Shown here in pieces: positions 18,901 through 26,921 of a stretch of DNA of 64,000 nucleotides. The stretch's first letter is position 1, and each line of letters opens with the position of its first letter. Both the position numbers and the translations under genes were made by a program. Source of the stretch: CALKJP01 sp046299555 (GTDB taxonomy: Bacteria; Bacteroidota; Bacteroidia; JACCXN01); assembly GCA_046299555.1 (NCBI GenBank), contig JBKBHS010000001.1, positions 372,001 through 436,000 of the forward strand. Reading direction: 5' to 3'. Below the pieces are notes generated by a model. The model was not told the origin of the DNA, ran no database searches, and worked only from the letters and a program-made list of their open reading frames with translations.

Positions 18901-20495
18901 CTTCCCCCGATGTAGGTAGAATACACCAGGCCCGTACCTGTAGCGTTGAGTTTGGTAACAAAGACATCATAAAGTCCACCACCAAAAGTCGCCTGAAATG
19001 CCCCCGGGGTGATGTCGTAGTTGGGTGAGAATGTACCCCCCGTCACATACGCATTCCCGCTGCTATCTACAAAGATGCCTCTGCCATAATCAAAACTACC
19101 TCCCCCGATATAGGTAGAATACACCAAAGCCGTACCTGTGGCGTTGAGTTTGGTAACAAAGGCATCTATACTACCACCATTATTCGTCTGAAATGCCCCC
19201 GGGGTGATGTCGTAGTTGGTTGATGAAGTTTCCCCCGTCACATACGCATTCCCACTGCCATCTACAAAGATGCCTTCGCCATATTCACCACCACTTCCCC
19301 CGATGTAGGTAGAATACACCAAGCCCGTACCTGTAGCGTTGAGTTTGGTAACAAAGACATCATATGATATATCTTTAGTCGTCTGAAATGCCCCCGGGGT
19401 GATGTGGTAGTCGGTTGATGAAGTCCACCCAGTCACATAGGCATTCCCGCTGCCATCTACATAGATACTATAGCCTCTATCATCACCACTTCCCCCGATG
19501 TAGGTAGAATAAACCAATGAATCACCTGACGCGTTGAGTTTGGTAACAAAGACATCATAATTCCCTCCATTAGTCGTCTGAAATGCCCCCGGGGTGATGT
19601 CGTAGTCGGTTGAACCAGTCCAACCCGTCACATACGCATTCCCGCTGCCATCTACAAAGATGCCATGGCCTTCATCAAAATTACTTCCCCCGATGTAGGT
19701 AGAATAAATCAAGGGGTCTATAATCAAATCCTGTGAACGGTCATAGTTAGAAAGGTTAAATGCCCATGTATTGTTTTCTTTTTTTACAAAAGAGGCATTT
19801 ATTGCTTTTTTGTCCTTGCCTTGGTAAACATACAATTCCGCCATGCTAACTTCGCCAAAACGGGTGGTAAATACAAGGTTGCCATTGCTGTTTATATACG
19901 TTTTATCACTACCGGGCAAGGTAAAACGTATTTGCGAAGGGTCGGCTCCGGCATGTACTATGTAATCATAGCGCAAACTGCCTTTGTCAAAATAATAGCG
20001 TAGGTCTATACCATTGTACACATTTTTTACAAGAGCTTCCTTGTATAAACCAACATAGGTGGCATGCTTGCTGTCATCATTGCCAATAAAGTAGTTGTAA
20101 TATCCTTCTTGTTTTTGTTTACCTTCTTTGGCAGGGTTAGAATTATGACCCTGTAATTCCATAAGCACTCTGTGTCCTATCATATTGTAATCCTTATGTT
20201 CAAACTTATCCGGCAAATGCATTCCTCTTTCTGTAGATGAACCGGGGATTTCTTTTAACTTGAAGAAGGTATAATTCACTCCATACTTGGTAATCCAGGC
20301 ATCTAAACCGCCTAAGCGAGCCAGATACAACACATCGCTGTGCCATTGACCTTTGTTTTCGATGAAGTAAAGCTTATCAACCCGGGATAAGGCTTGATTA
20401 GCTTCGTCATTTTGCTGTGCATGCAATAAAAGAAAAAACGAATTTGCTATCAAGCAAATGCATAACGTGGCACATTTGAAAAGAGTTGATTTCAT
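15963..20495 (-). CDS. Giant SBBP propeller / Ig-repeat T9SS surface protein A
   Basis: A 1510-aa secreted protein: signal peptide (1-26, ending LLHAQQ), an N-terminal beta domain (about 40-265; FIENKGQWHSDVLYLARLGG), seven SBBP propeller repeats of about 64 aa (268-725; motif YSTYIGG, VDGSGNAYVTG, DVFVTKLNA), eight Ig-like repeats of about 89 aa (motif TGATGA, GLPSGV, ISGTPTVSGTFNYTVTLTGGCGNASATG), and a type A T9SS sorting domain (1430-1510; MYPNPAAQQVTI, LADGIYMIQLENNGY). Seven repeats fit one closed seven-bladed propeller. It is probably a surface adhesin or binding protein; its ligand is unknown. It is a paralogue of the gene at 20808-24548 and its 3' end is nearly identical to that gene's. 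The ATG at 20495 gives the only good signal peptide. Confidence 0.88.
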   Translation of the reverse strand: MKSTLFKCATLCICLIANSFFLLLHAQQNDEANQALSRVDKLYFIENKGQWHSDVLYLARLGGLDAWITKYGVNYTFFKLKEIPGSSTERGMHLPDKFEHKDYNMIGHRVLMELQGHNSNPAKEGKQKQEGYYNYFIGNDDSKHATYVGLYKEALVKNVYNGIDLRYYFDKGSLRYDYIVHAGADPSQIRFTLPGSDKTYINSNGNLVFTTRFGEVSMAELYVYQGKDKKAINASFVKKENNTWAFNLSNYDRSQDLIIDPLIYSTYIGGSNFDEGHGIFVDGSGNAYVTGWTGSTDYDITPGAFQTTNGGNYDVFVTKLNASGDSLVYSTYIGGSGDDRGYSIYVDGSGNAYVTGWTSSTDYHITPGAFQTTKDISYDVFVTKLNATGTGLVYSTYIGGSGGEYGEGIFVDGSGNAYVTGETSSTNYDITPGAFQTNNGGSIDAFVTKLNATGTALVYSTYIGGGSFDYGRGIFVDSSGNAYVTGGTFSPNYDITPGAFQATFGGGLYDVFVTKLNATGTGLVYSTYIGGSDSDYGKGIFVDGIGNAYVTGYTISPDYDITPGAFQTTIGGNANAFVTKLNATGTALVYSTFIGGSGGDYGEGIFVDGSGNAYVTGWTSSTDYHITSGAFQTTYGGYIDAFVTKLNATGTGLVYSTYIGGNSEDRGYGIFVDGSGNAYVTGYTISPDYDITPGAFQTTNGGSYDVFVTKLCPEGIGLSSASGTDNQTVCINTAINSITYNTTGATGANFSGLPSGVTVSYSSGNITISGTPTAIGTFNYTITLTGGCGNVTATGTITVNPINTIALSSATGTDNQTLCINNAITNITYSATGATGANVTGLPSGVTGNYSGGVVTISGTPTVSGTFNYTVTLTGGCGNASATGTITVNPDNTIALSSATGTNNQTVCVNTSITNITYSTTGATGANVTGLPAGVMDNFSGGVLTISGTPTVSGTFNYTVTLTGGCGNASATGTIIVNPANTIALSSAIGTDNQTLCINNAITNITYSTTGATGATVTGLPAGVTDSFSGGVLTISGIPSDSGTFNYTVTLTGVCGNASATGTITVNPDNTISLSSAYGNDNQTLCINTAITNITYNTTGATGASVSGLPAGVTGNFSGGTVTISGTPTVSGTFNYTVTLTGGCGNASTTGTITVNPDNTIALSSANGTNNQTLCINTAITNITYSTSGATGATVSGLPSGVTDSFSGGVLTISGIPSDSGTFNYIVTLTGGCGNATATGTITVNPDNTIALSSANGTDNQTLCINNTITNITYSTTGATGATVSGLPSGVTDSFSGGVLTISGTPTVSGTFNYMVTLTGGCGNASATGTITVNPDNTIALSSATGTDNQTLCINNAITNITYSTTGATGATVSGLPSGVTDSFSGGVLTISGVPSDSGTFNYTVTLIGGSCNASISGTIVVNTCVGIEEQDAANTWHMYPNPAAQQVTIANTEPGTRISILDMTGKVAHAETANSSNHTVNIHHLADGIYMIQLENNGYISPKKLVVNK

Positions 20496-20568
20496 ATATT
20501 TTGAATTTTGAATTTAAAAATAAAAAAATTATTTAAAAGCAAATTTTTATATACACAATCTTTCTATT

Positions 20569-20643
20569 CTTGTCCACTTTGAATTTAAAAATAAGTAAAT
20601 AAATAAATTTTAGTGATGCATTTATTGCACTAAATTGGACAAG
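20569..20643. repeat. Terminal-inverted-repeat element R2
   Basis: A 75-bp element starting CTTGTCCACTTT and ending AAATTGGACAAG. It is almost identical to R3 (24771-24845), with differences only at a few positions near the ends, and is followed by the same ATAGGAATTA sequence. Confidence 0.65.
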
Positions 20644-20807
20644 ATAGGAATTACAACTGAATAACTGCTCTTTGCCGGCTTTGCGTCCCTGCCTGCCGGC
20701 AGCTTAGCGAGTATTTCAATTTTTTGACATTCGAGACAGCCTCGGGATAAAACATCAAAGGCAGCCACTTGGACTGCCTTTGGTGCTATGAAAAAAACTA
20801 CTACTTA
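20644..20807 (-). repeat. Second copy of the 3' spacer repeat with terminator
   Basis: This is a near-identical copy of 15795-15962, including CTGCCGGCAG and the hairpin CAAAGGCAG / CTGCCTTTG at 20756-20782, placed to end minus-strand transcription of protein B. Sequence identity continues into the 3' coding end of both genes. Confidence 0.7.
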
Positions 20808-23800
20808 CTACTTGTTTACTACAAGCTTCTTTTGGCTGATGTAGCCATTATTTTCTAATTGAACTATGTAGATACCGTCTGCTAAATGGTGAATATTTAC
20901 GGTATGGTTACTTGAATTGGCTGTTTCAGCATGCACTACCTTACCGGTCATATCCATTATACTAATTCGTGTTCCCGGTTCAGCATTGGCAATAGTTATC
21001 TGCTGTGCAGCCGGGTTGGGATACATATGCCAGGTGTTGGCAGCATCTTGTTCTTTAATACCTACACAAGTATTTACCACAATGGTACCTGATATGCTTG
21101 CATTACAGCTTCCGCCAATAAGTGTTACAGTGTAATTAAATGTACCACTGTCTGAAGGAGCTCCGCTAATAGTTAGCACTCCACCTGAGAAATTATACGA
21201 AACTCCTCCCGGTAAGCCTGTTACGTTGGCATTTGTGGCTCCGGTGGTTGTGTAGGTAATATTGTCTATGGTGTTGTTAATACACACTGTCTGATTATCT
21301 GTACCTGTGGCAGAGCTTAATGCAATGGTATTTTCAGGATTAACGGTAATGGTACCCGAAGCAGTTGCATTACCGCAACCGCCGGTGAGTGTAACGGTGT
21401 AGTTAAATGTACCAGTATCTGAAGGCGTTCCGCTGATAGTTACCACTCCTCCTGAAAAATTACTATTTACTCCCGATGGCAAGCCGTTTACCGTAGCTCC
21501 CGTAGCTCCTGTCGTGGTGTAAGTGATGTTGGTAATAGCAGAATTGATACAAACGGTTTGATTGTTTGTGCCTGATGCAGAAGTAAGGGTGATAATATTA
21601 GCAGGGGTGACGGTGATAGTTCCTGATGCAGTGGCAGTTCCACAACCTCCTGATGTTGTAACAGTGTAATTAAAGGTACCGCTTATTATGGGTGTGCCGC
21701 TAATAGTTACCGTGCCTGACGAGTAGGTTCCCGTTAAACCTGTAGGCAAATTACTTACGCTTGCTCCCGTTGCTCCCGTTACGCTGTATGTTATGTTCGT
21801 AATGGCTGTATTTATACATTTGGTTTGATTATTTGTGCCTGATGCAGAAGTAAGGGTGATAGTATTAGCAGGGGTGACGGTGATAGTTCCTGATGCAGTG
21901 GCAGTTCCGCAAGCTCCTGATGTTGTAACAGTGTAATTAAAGGTACCGCTTACTATGGGTGTGCCGCTAATAGTTACCGTGCCTGACGAGTAGGTTGCCG
22001 TTACACCTGTAGGCAAATTACTTACGCTTGCTCCCGTTGCTCCCGTTACGCTGTATGTTATGTTCGTAATGGCTGTATTTATACATTTTGTTTGATTGTT
22101 TGTACCTGATGCAGAAGTAAGGGTGATAGTATTAGCAGGGTTCACGGTGATAATGCCAGACTCAATTATAGGTCCGCAGTTTCCTGTAAGTGTAACGGTG
22201 TAATTAAAGGTGCCAATTGCAGCCGGTGTTCCGCTGATGGTTACTACACCACCCGAGAAAGAACTAGAAACTCCCCCAGGCAAGCCATTTACTGTTGCTC
22301 CCGTAGCTCCTGTGGTGTTATAGGTGATGTTAGTGATAGTTGAGTTCACACAGACGGTTTGATTGTTTGTACCTGATGCAGAAGTTAATGTTATACTTGG
22401 AGCAGTACCAAGACATAACTTTGTAACTAAAACATCATTAGCTCCACCTCCATACGTTGTATGAAAAGCCCCTGAGGTAATGTCGTAGTTTGCTGATTGT
22501 GTCCTTCCAACCACATATATACCTCCACTAGCATCTACATAAATGTCACGTCCATAATCATTATTACTTCCCCCTATGAAGGTAGAATAGGTCAAAGCAG
22601 AACCATTAGCGTTGAGCTTGGTAACAATGACGTCATTACCTCCTTCTAAAGTCGTTTGAAATGCACCTGTGGTGATGTCGTAGTTGATTGAAGTAGACTC
22701 CCCCGTCACAATTGCACTCCCGCTCGCATCTACATAAATGGCACTGGGAGAATCATAATTACTCCCTCCTATATAGGTAGAATAGATCAAAACTGAACCA
22801 TTAGAGTTTAGTTTGGTAACAAAGATATCATAGGTGCCACCACCAAAAGACATTTGAAACGCCCCTGAGGTGATGTCGTAATCGTTTGAGGAAGTCCAAC
22901 CCGTTACATACGCACTCCCGCTCGCATCTACAGAAATGCTAAAACCTCTATCATCACCACTTCCCCCGAGGTAGGTAGAATAGGTCAAAGCAGAACCAAT
23001 AGCGTTAAGTTTGGTAACAAAAACGTCAAAGGCACCACCAGCATAAGTCGCCTGAAATACCCCTGTGGTGACATCGTAATTGTTTGAGGAAGTCCAACCC
23101 GTCACGTACGCATTACCACTGCCATCTACATAAATGCCACGACCATAATCATCACCACTTCCACCGAGGTAGGTAGAATAGGTCAAAGCAGAACCATTTG
23201 CGTTGAGTTTGGTAACAAAGGCGTCAAAGGTACCACCAGCATAAGTCGGCTGAAATGCCCCTGAAGAGATGTCGAAATTGGTTGAGGAAGTCCAACCCGT
23301 CACGTACGCATTACCGCTGCCATCTACAAAAATGCTATATCCATAATCATTATTAGCCCCTCCTATGTAGGTAGAATAGGTCAAAGCCGTACCTGTAGAG
23401 TTGAGTTTGGTAACAAAGACATCATTAATTCCAGCATTAGATGTTTGATACGCCCCGATGACGTCATAGTTGATAGAATTGGTATAACCTACCACATAAG
23501 CACTACCATTGGCGTCTACATAAATGTCATTGCCAGCTTCATCATTAGTACCCCCTATGAATGTAGAATAAACCAAAGCCGTTCCATTAGGGTTAAGTTT
23601 GGTAACAAAGACATCATTACTTCCTGCTAGCGTAGTCTGAAACGCCCCGGAAGTGATGTCATAGTAGGGAGAAGAAGTGGAACCTGTAATGTAAGCATTG
23701 CCGCTGGCATCTACATAAATGCCCAAACCTTGATCATCAACTCCCCCTCCGATGTATGTAGAGTAAATTAAGGGGTCTATAATCAAGTCTTGAGTGCGGT

Positions 23801-24548
23801 CGTAGTTTTGTATATTAAATGCCCATGTGTTATTTTCTTTTTTTACAAAAGAGGCATTTATCGCTTTTCTGTCTTTACTTTGATACACGAATAATTCTGC
23901 CATACTTACTTCGCCAAAGCGGGTAGTGAATACAAGGTTGCCTTTGCTGTTTATGTACGTTTTATCACTACCGGGTAAGGTAAATCGTATTTGCGAAGGG
24001 TCGGCTCCGGCATGTACTATGTAATCATAGCGCAAACTACCTTTGTCAAAATAATAACGAATGTCTATACCCTCATACACGTTTTTTACAAGCGCTTCTT
24101 TGTACAAGCCTACATAGGTGGCATGTTTGCTGTCGTCATTGCCAATGAAGTAGTTGTAATAGCCTTCTTGTTTTTGATTGCCTTGTTTTTGTGGATGGGG
24201 ATTGTGATTTTCTAATTGCATGAGCACTCGGTGCCCGATGAGGTTGTAATCTTTGTGTTCAAATTTATCAGGCATGAATGCTTCTTGCGGATTATTCGAT
24301 GGAATTTCTTCCAATTTGAAAAATGTGTAATTCACCCCATACTTGGTAATCCAGGCATCCAAACCGCCCAAGCGTGCCAGGTACAACACATCGCTGTGCC
24401 ATTGGCCTTTGTTTTCGATAAAAAACTGCTTTTCGGTTTTTTGTAAAGCTGCATTAGGGTCTTGCTCGGTAATCCCGTAGCTTTTTTGTGTAGCCATACT
24501 AAATACCAGGATGGCTGCACTTACTAAACTATAATAAAAAGTTTTCAT
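20808..24548 (-). CDS. Giant SBBP propeller / Ig-repeat T9SS surface protein B
   Basis: A 1246-aa paralogue of the protein encoded at 15963-20495, with the same domain order: signal peptide (1-25), N-terminal beta domain (FIENKGQWHSDVLYLARLGG), seven SBBP blades (YSTYIGG, VDASGNAYVTG, DVFVTKLN), five Ig-like repeats of about 89 aa instead of eight, and a type A T9SS sorting domain (MYPNPAAQQITI, LADGIYIVQLENNGY). Propeller blades have diverged more than the last Ig repeat and sorting domain. The upstream region carries three tandem 20-21 bp sites at 24604-24660 that protein A lacks, so the two genes may be regulated differently. Confidence 0.88.
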   Translation of the reverse strand: MKTFYYSLVSAAILVFSMATQKSYGITEQDPNAALQKTEKQFFIENKGQWHSDVLYLARLGGLDAWITKYGVNYTFFKLEEIPSNNPQEAFMPDKFEHKDYNLIGHRVLMQLENHNPHPQKQGNQKQEGYYNYFIGNDDSKHATYVGLYKEALVKNVYEGIDIRYYFDKGSLRYDYIVHAGADPSQIRFTLPGSDKTYINSKGNLVFTTRFGEVSMAELFVYQSKDRKAINASFVKKENNTWAFNIQNYDRTQDLIIDPLIYSTYIGGGVDDQGLGIYVDASGNAYITGSTSSPYYDITSGAFQTTLAGSNDVFVTKLNPNGTALVYSTFIGGTNDEAGNDIYVDANGSAYVVGYTNSINYDVIGAYQTSNAGINDVFVTKLNSTGTALTYSTYIGGANNDYGYSIFVDGSGNAYVTGWTSSTNFDISSGAFQPTYAGGTFDAFVTKLNANGSALTYSTYLGGSGDDYGRGIYVDGSGNAYVTGWTSSNNYDVTTGVFQATYAGGAFDVFVTKLNAIGSALTYSTYLGGSGDDRGFSISVDASGSAYVTGWTSSNDYDITSGAFQMSFGGGTYDIFVTKLNSNGSVLIYSTYIGGSNYDSPSAIYVDASGSAIVTGESTSINYDITTGAFQTTLEGGNDVIVTKLNANGSALTYSTFIGGSNNDYGRDIYVDASGGIYVVGRTQSANYDITSGAFHTTYGGGANDVLVTKLCLGTAPSITLTSASGTNNQTVCVNSTITNITYNTTGATGATVNGLPGGVSSSFSGGVVTISGTPAAIGTFNYTVTLTGNCGPIIESGIITVNPANTITLTSASGTNNQTKCINTAITNITYSVTGATGASVSNLPTGVTATYSSGTVTISGTPIVSGTFNYTVTTSGACGTATASGTITVTPANTITLTSASGTNNQTKCINTAITNITYSVTGATGASVSNLPTGLTGTYSSGTVTISGTPIISGTFNYTVTTSGGCGTATASGTITVTPANIITLTSASGTNNQTVCINSAITNITYTTTGATGATVNGLPSGVNSNFSGGVVTISGTPSDTGTFNYTVTLTGGCGNATASGTITVNPENTIALSSATGTDNQTVCINNTIDNITYTTTGATNANVTGLPGGVSYNFSGGVLTISGAPSDSGTFNYTVTLIGGSCNASISGTIVVNTCVGIKEQDAANTWHMYPNPAAQQITIANAEPGTRISIMDMTGKVVHAETANSSNHTVNIHHLADGIYIVQLENNGYISQKKLVVNK

Positions 24549-24603
24549 AATTAATTGATTTTTAAGCGAGTTTAGTATAATTCTCGCATCTCAACTCATG
24601 AAA

Positions 24604-24660
24604 TTTTCCGAATCGCTAATTTGACTTTCCGAATGGTAATTTGATTTTCCGAATGGTATT
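24604..24660 (-). promoter_or_regulatory. Three tandem 20-21 bp direct repeats, possible LytTR-type regulator sites
   Basis: On the plus strand TTTCCGAAT occurs at 24605, 24626 and 24646. In the gene B direction two copies read ACCATTCGG about 20 bp apart. Direct 9-mers at about 21-bp period are the geometry used by LytTR-domain response regulators, and ACCATTCGG fits the published consensus pattern except at one position. The sites lie 57-112 bp upstream of the ATG at 24548, a usual place for activator binding. The third copy is less well conserved. Confidence 0.45.
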
Positions 24661-24770
24661 TTAAAGAGTTAATAAGCGTAAAATTTATCTTGAAATGTGA
24701 AATAAAACAACAAAGGCAACCCGATGGACCTCCTTTGGTGCAATGAAAAAACTACTACTTATTCTCTTGA

Positions 24771-24845
24771 TTTGTCCACTTTGTTTTTAAAAATAAGTAA
24801 ATAAATAAATTTTAGTGATGCATTTATTGCACTAAAGTGGACAAG
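24771..24845. repeat. Terminal-inverted-repeat element R3
   Basis: A 75-bp element from TTTGTCCACTTTG to CTAAAGTGGACAAG. Its outer 10 bp are perfectly inverted (TTGTCCACTT / AAGTGGACAA). It forms the right edge of the array, five bases before the duplicated cry-DASH sequence. It is nearly identical to R2. Confidence 0.65.
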
Positions 24846-24849
24846 ATAG

Positions 24850-25146
24850 GAATTAAATCAAACCGGATTTATGAGCAACAGAGGAATGCAAAATGTGGCC
24901 AGCTATTTAATTCATGATTTAGGTATTTATTGGCGCTGGTGAGATCGATATTTCGAATCGCAATTATTAGATTATGATGTAAGTTCTAATTGGGGTAACT
25001 GGGCCTGTATAGCAGGAGTGGGTAATGACCCACGACCATTCAGAAAATTTAATATTACCAAACAACAAGTGCAATACGACCCTAATGGAACGTATATTAA
25101 TTACTGGATAAACTGCTAATATTTGCTTACAAGGGTAAAATAATCT
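24850..25146 (+). repeat. Right copy of the 297-bp direct duplication
   Basis: This copy matches 15399-15695 over its whole length without gaps. The left junction falls inside GAATTA, a hexamer shared by the array end (ATAGGAATTA) and by cry-DASH (AAAGAATTAAATC), so joining at microhomology is likely. The right end runs into the convergent gene that ends at 25116. Confidence 0.85.
24852..25119 (+). pseudogene. Truncated, decayed 3' fragment of cryptochrome DASH
   Basis: It encodes the last 88 or so residues of cry-DASH (LNQTGFMSNRG, VASYLIHDLG, GNDPRPFRKFNITKQQ, YINYW) without any start. An in-frame TGA follows the WRW motif (CGC TGG TGA), so the fragment cannot be read through. Most other differences from the parent copy are single-base changes, some amino-acid-altering, as expected for drift without selection. 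Confidence 0.88.
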
Positions 25147-25673
25147 TTTAATACAATTTTAGTTTGTGTTTGCTCGTTGGGGTGTGCCAAAAAAGGCATC
25201 CATTCTTCTTTCGTCTGATTAAAATAAAATAGCGAATCTTTATCTAGAATACTCGTATAAACATGCGCTGCAAATTTCCACGCACTTTCTAAATCGCCAA
25301 TTTTATAAACGTAATGGTCTTTGCTCCATTTAATTTCTAACGAATCGTATGCTTTAATTTCTCCCACAAATTCAGGTATGATATAGGCCTCGTCTTCTAT
25401 CCAATAGTTTAAAATAGTAAAATGTACACCTACTTCATTTTCTTTGTAACTATGGGCATTTCTAAAGCGGTAAACATCTTGATAAGTGGATTCGAAATTT
25501 TGTATGTTGTAATAATAAGAACGCAGATTTTTAAAACGTAACTCAGCCGACTCGGTAGTTTTAAAACGAATTTTTTCAGGATTAACCCTCCGTTCATTGT
25601 CCGATAGCAAAAACAAAACGCTGATAATGGCTATCAGCGTTATAAAAAATATTTTTTGAATTTTTGGAGGCAT
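25116..25673 (-). CDS. Hypothetical membrane-anchored protein
   Basis: A 185-aa protein from the ATG at 25673 (MPPKIQKIFFITLIAIISV); a TTG at 25700 would add nine residues. One TM helix at residues 6-23 is followed by a mixed soluble region rich in Tyr and charged residues (LRSYYYNIQNFESTYQDVYRF). I do not recognise the family. It is convergent with the cry-DASH fragment and overlaps its stop. It follows kbl by 37 bp, with a hairpin between. Confidence 0.6.
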   Translation of the reverse strand: MPPKIQKIFFITLIAIISVLFLLSDNERRVNPEKIRFKTTESAELRFKNLRSYYYNIQNFESTYQDVYRFRNAHSYKENEVGVHFTILNYWIEDEAYIIPEFVGEIKAYDSLEIKWSKDHYVYKIGDLESAWKFAAHVYTSILDKDSLFYFNQTKEEWMPFLAHPNEQTQTKIVLKDYFTLVSKY

Positions 25674-25695
25674 GCTTTTAAAACAAAAAAGTATG

Positions 25696-25710
25696 CCCAA
25701 AAGTTTTGGG
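25696..25710 (-). terminator. Hairpin downstream of kbl
   Basis: CCCAAAA-G-TTTTGGG lies directly after the kbl stop and, read on the minus strand, is followed by a T-rich stretch. It is a plausible intrinsic terminator or attenuator before the next gene. Confidence 0.45.
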
Positions 25711-26901
25711 TTATTTAATCACCCCTAACTCTTTTCCAACTTTTTCAAATGCAGCAATAGCTTTATCCAAATGTTCTTTTTCGTGTGCTGCCGAAAGCTG
25801 AACACGAATACGTGCTTGCCCTTTAGGAACTACCGGATAAAAGAATCCGATTACATAAATTCCTTCTTGCAACAGTCGGTCGGCAAAATCTTGCGATAGC
25901 TTGGCATCATAAAGCATTACCGGAACAATAGCAGATTCGCCATCTTTAATTTCTAAACCGACTTTTTTAATTCCTTGTTTAAAATAATTTACATTCCACT
26001 CTAATTTGTCGCGCAATGCAGTGGTTTCGCTCAACATATCAAAAACAGCAATAGAAGCCCCTACAATATGCGGAGCTAAAGAATTGGAAAATAAATAAGG
26101 TCTGGAGCGTTGACGCAGCATTTCAATAATCTCTTTTTTGCCGGTTGTAAAACCGCCCATGGCGCCTCCTAAGGCTTTTCCAAGTGTTCCGGTAATAATA
26201 TCAACACGGTGCATTACATTTTTTAATTCAACAGTGCCGCGTCCTGTTTTGCCAATAAATCCGGTAGCATGGCTTTCATCTACCATTACCAGTGCATTGT
26301 ATTTTTCGGCCAAGTCGCAGATTTTATCCAATGGTGCCACAAAGCCATCCATAGAAAAAACACCATCGGTAACAATAATACGGAAACGCTGTGCTTGAGC
26401 TTTTTTCAGCTGCTCTTCCAAATCGTTCATATCGCAATTTTTGTAGCGATAACGCTGTGCTTTACACAAGCGCACACCATCAATAATCGAAGCATGGTTT
26501 AGCTCATCAGAAATTATGGCATCTTCTTCGCCAAATAAGGGCTCAAAAACACCGCCATTTGCATCAAAACAAGCGGCATATAAAATGGTGTCTTCTTGTC
26601 CTAAAAACTTGGCAATTTTTGCTTCCAGTTCTTTGTGTATGTCTTGTGTTCCGCAAATAAAACGTACGGACGACATTCCATATCCTCTGTTATCAAGGGT
26701 TTTGTGTGCCGCTTCAATTAACTTAGGATGTGAAGAGAGGCCTAAATAATTATTGGCACAGAAAATAATTACTTCTTTTCCATCTACCAATTTTACTACA
26801 GCACCTTGTTCAGAGGCTAATACACGCTCGCGTTTAAATAAGCCAGCATCTTGTATGTTTTGTAATTCTTTTTGAAGAAATTCTTTAAAAGCTCCGTACA
26901 T
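25711..26901 (-). CDS. kbl: Glycine C-acetyltransferase (2-amino-3-ketobutyrate CoA ligase)
   Basis: A 396-aa PLP enzyme of the alpha-oxoamine synthase family. It interconverts 2-amino-3-oxobutyrate plus CoA and glycine plus acetyl-CoA in threonine breakdown. Motifs are NNYLGLSSHPK (51-60), RFICGTQDIHKELE (80-93), VMVDESHATGFIG (205-217) and GTLGKALGG (238-246) with the PLP-binding Lys242. The length is normal. No threonine dehydrogenase gene is adjacent. The closely related serine palmitoyltransferase subfamily is less likely, because the N-terminus (MYGAFKEFLQKEL) matches Kbl. Confidence 0.92.
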   Translation of the reverse strand: MYGAFKEFLQKELQNIQDAGLFKRERVLASEQGAVVKLVDGKEVIIFCANNYLGLSSHPKLIEAAHKTLDNRGYGMSSVRFICGTQDIHKELEAKIAKFLGQEDTILYAACFDANGGVFEPLFGEEDAIISDELNHASIIDGVRLCKAQRYRYKNCDMNDLEEQLKKAQAQRFRIIVTDGVFSMDGFVAPLDKICDLAEKYNALVMVDESHATGFIGKTGRGTVELKNVMHRVDIITGTLGKALGGAMGGFTTGKKEIIEMLRQRSRPYLFSNSLAPHIVGASIAVFDMLSETTALRDKLEWNVNYFKQGIKKVGLEIKDGESAIVPVMLYDAKLSQDFADRLLQEGIYVIGFFYPVVPKGQARIRVQLSAAHEKEHLDKAIAAFEKVGKELGVIK

Positions 26902-26921
26902 AAAAATGGGTGTTTGTAATG

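Larger units (their letters stand above)
20496..20807. other. 312-bp spacer between the two propeller genes
   Basis: The first 73 bp form the AT-rich upstream region of protein A (no TAnnTTTG box is clear). Next come element R2 (20569-20643) and the 3' spacer repeat with the terminator of protein B. No gene is visible. Confidence 0.6.
24549..25115. other. 567-bp region without an intact gene: promoter sites, element R3, gene fragment
   Basis: From left to right it holds the 5' leader of protein B (with a small inverted repeat GCGAG...CTCGC at 24566-24587), three tandem regulator-like sites (24604-24660), a degraded copy of the array's 3' spacer and terminator (about 24711-24770; CAAAGGCAACCCGATGGA and ACTACTACTT), element R3 and the cry-DASH fragment. 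The degraded spacer suggests that a third propeller gene once lay here. Confidence 0.6.

Noticed and set aside
15963..20495. CRISPR-like periodic repeats in the region of the propeller genes
   Set aside because: The periodicity (about 190-200 and 267 bp) is in frame and encodes SBBP blades and Ig-like domains; there are no short direct repeats with unique spacers.
24549..25146. Insertion sequence or integrase gene at the array edge
   Set aside because: No ORF with transposase or recombinase motifs is found; only the short inverted-repeat elements are visible.
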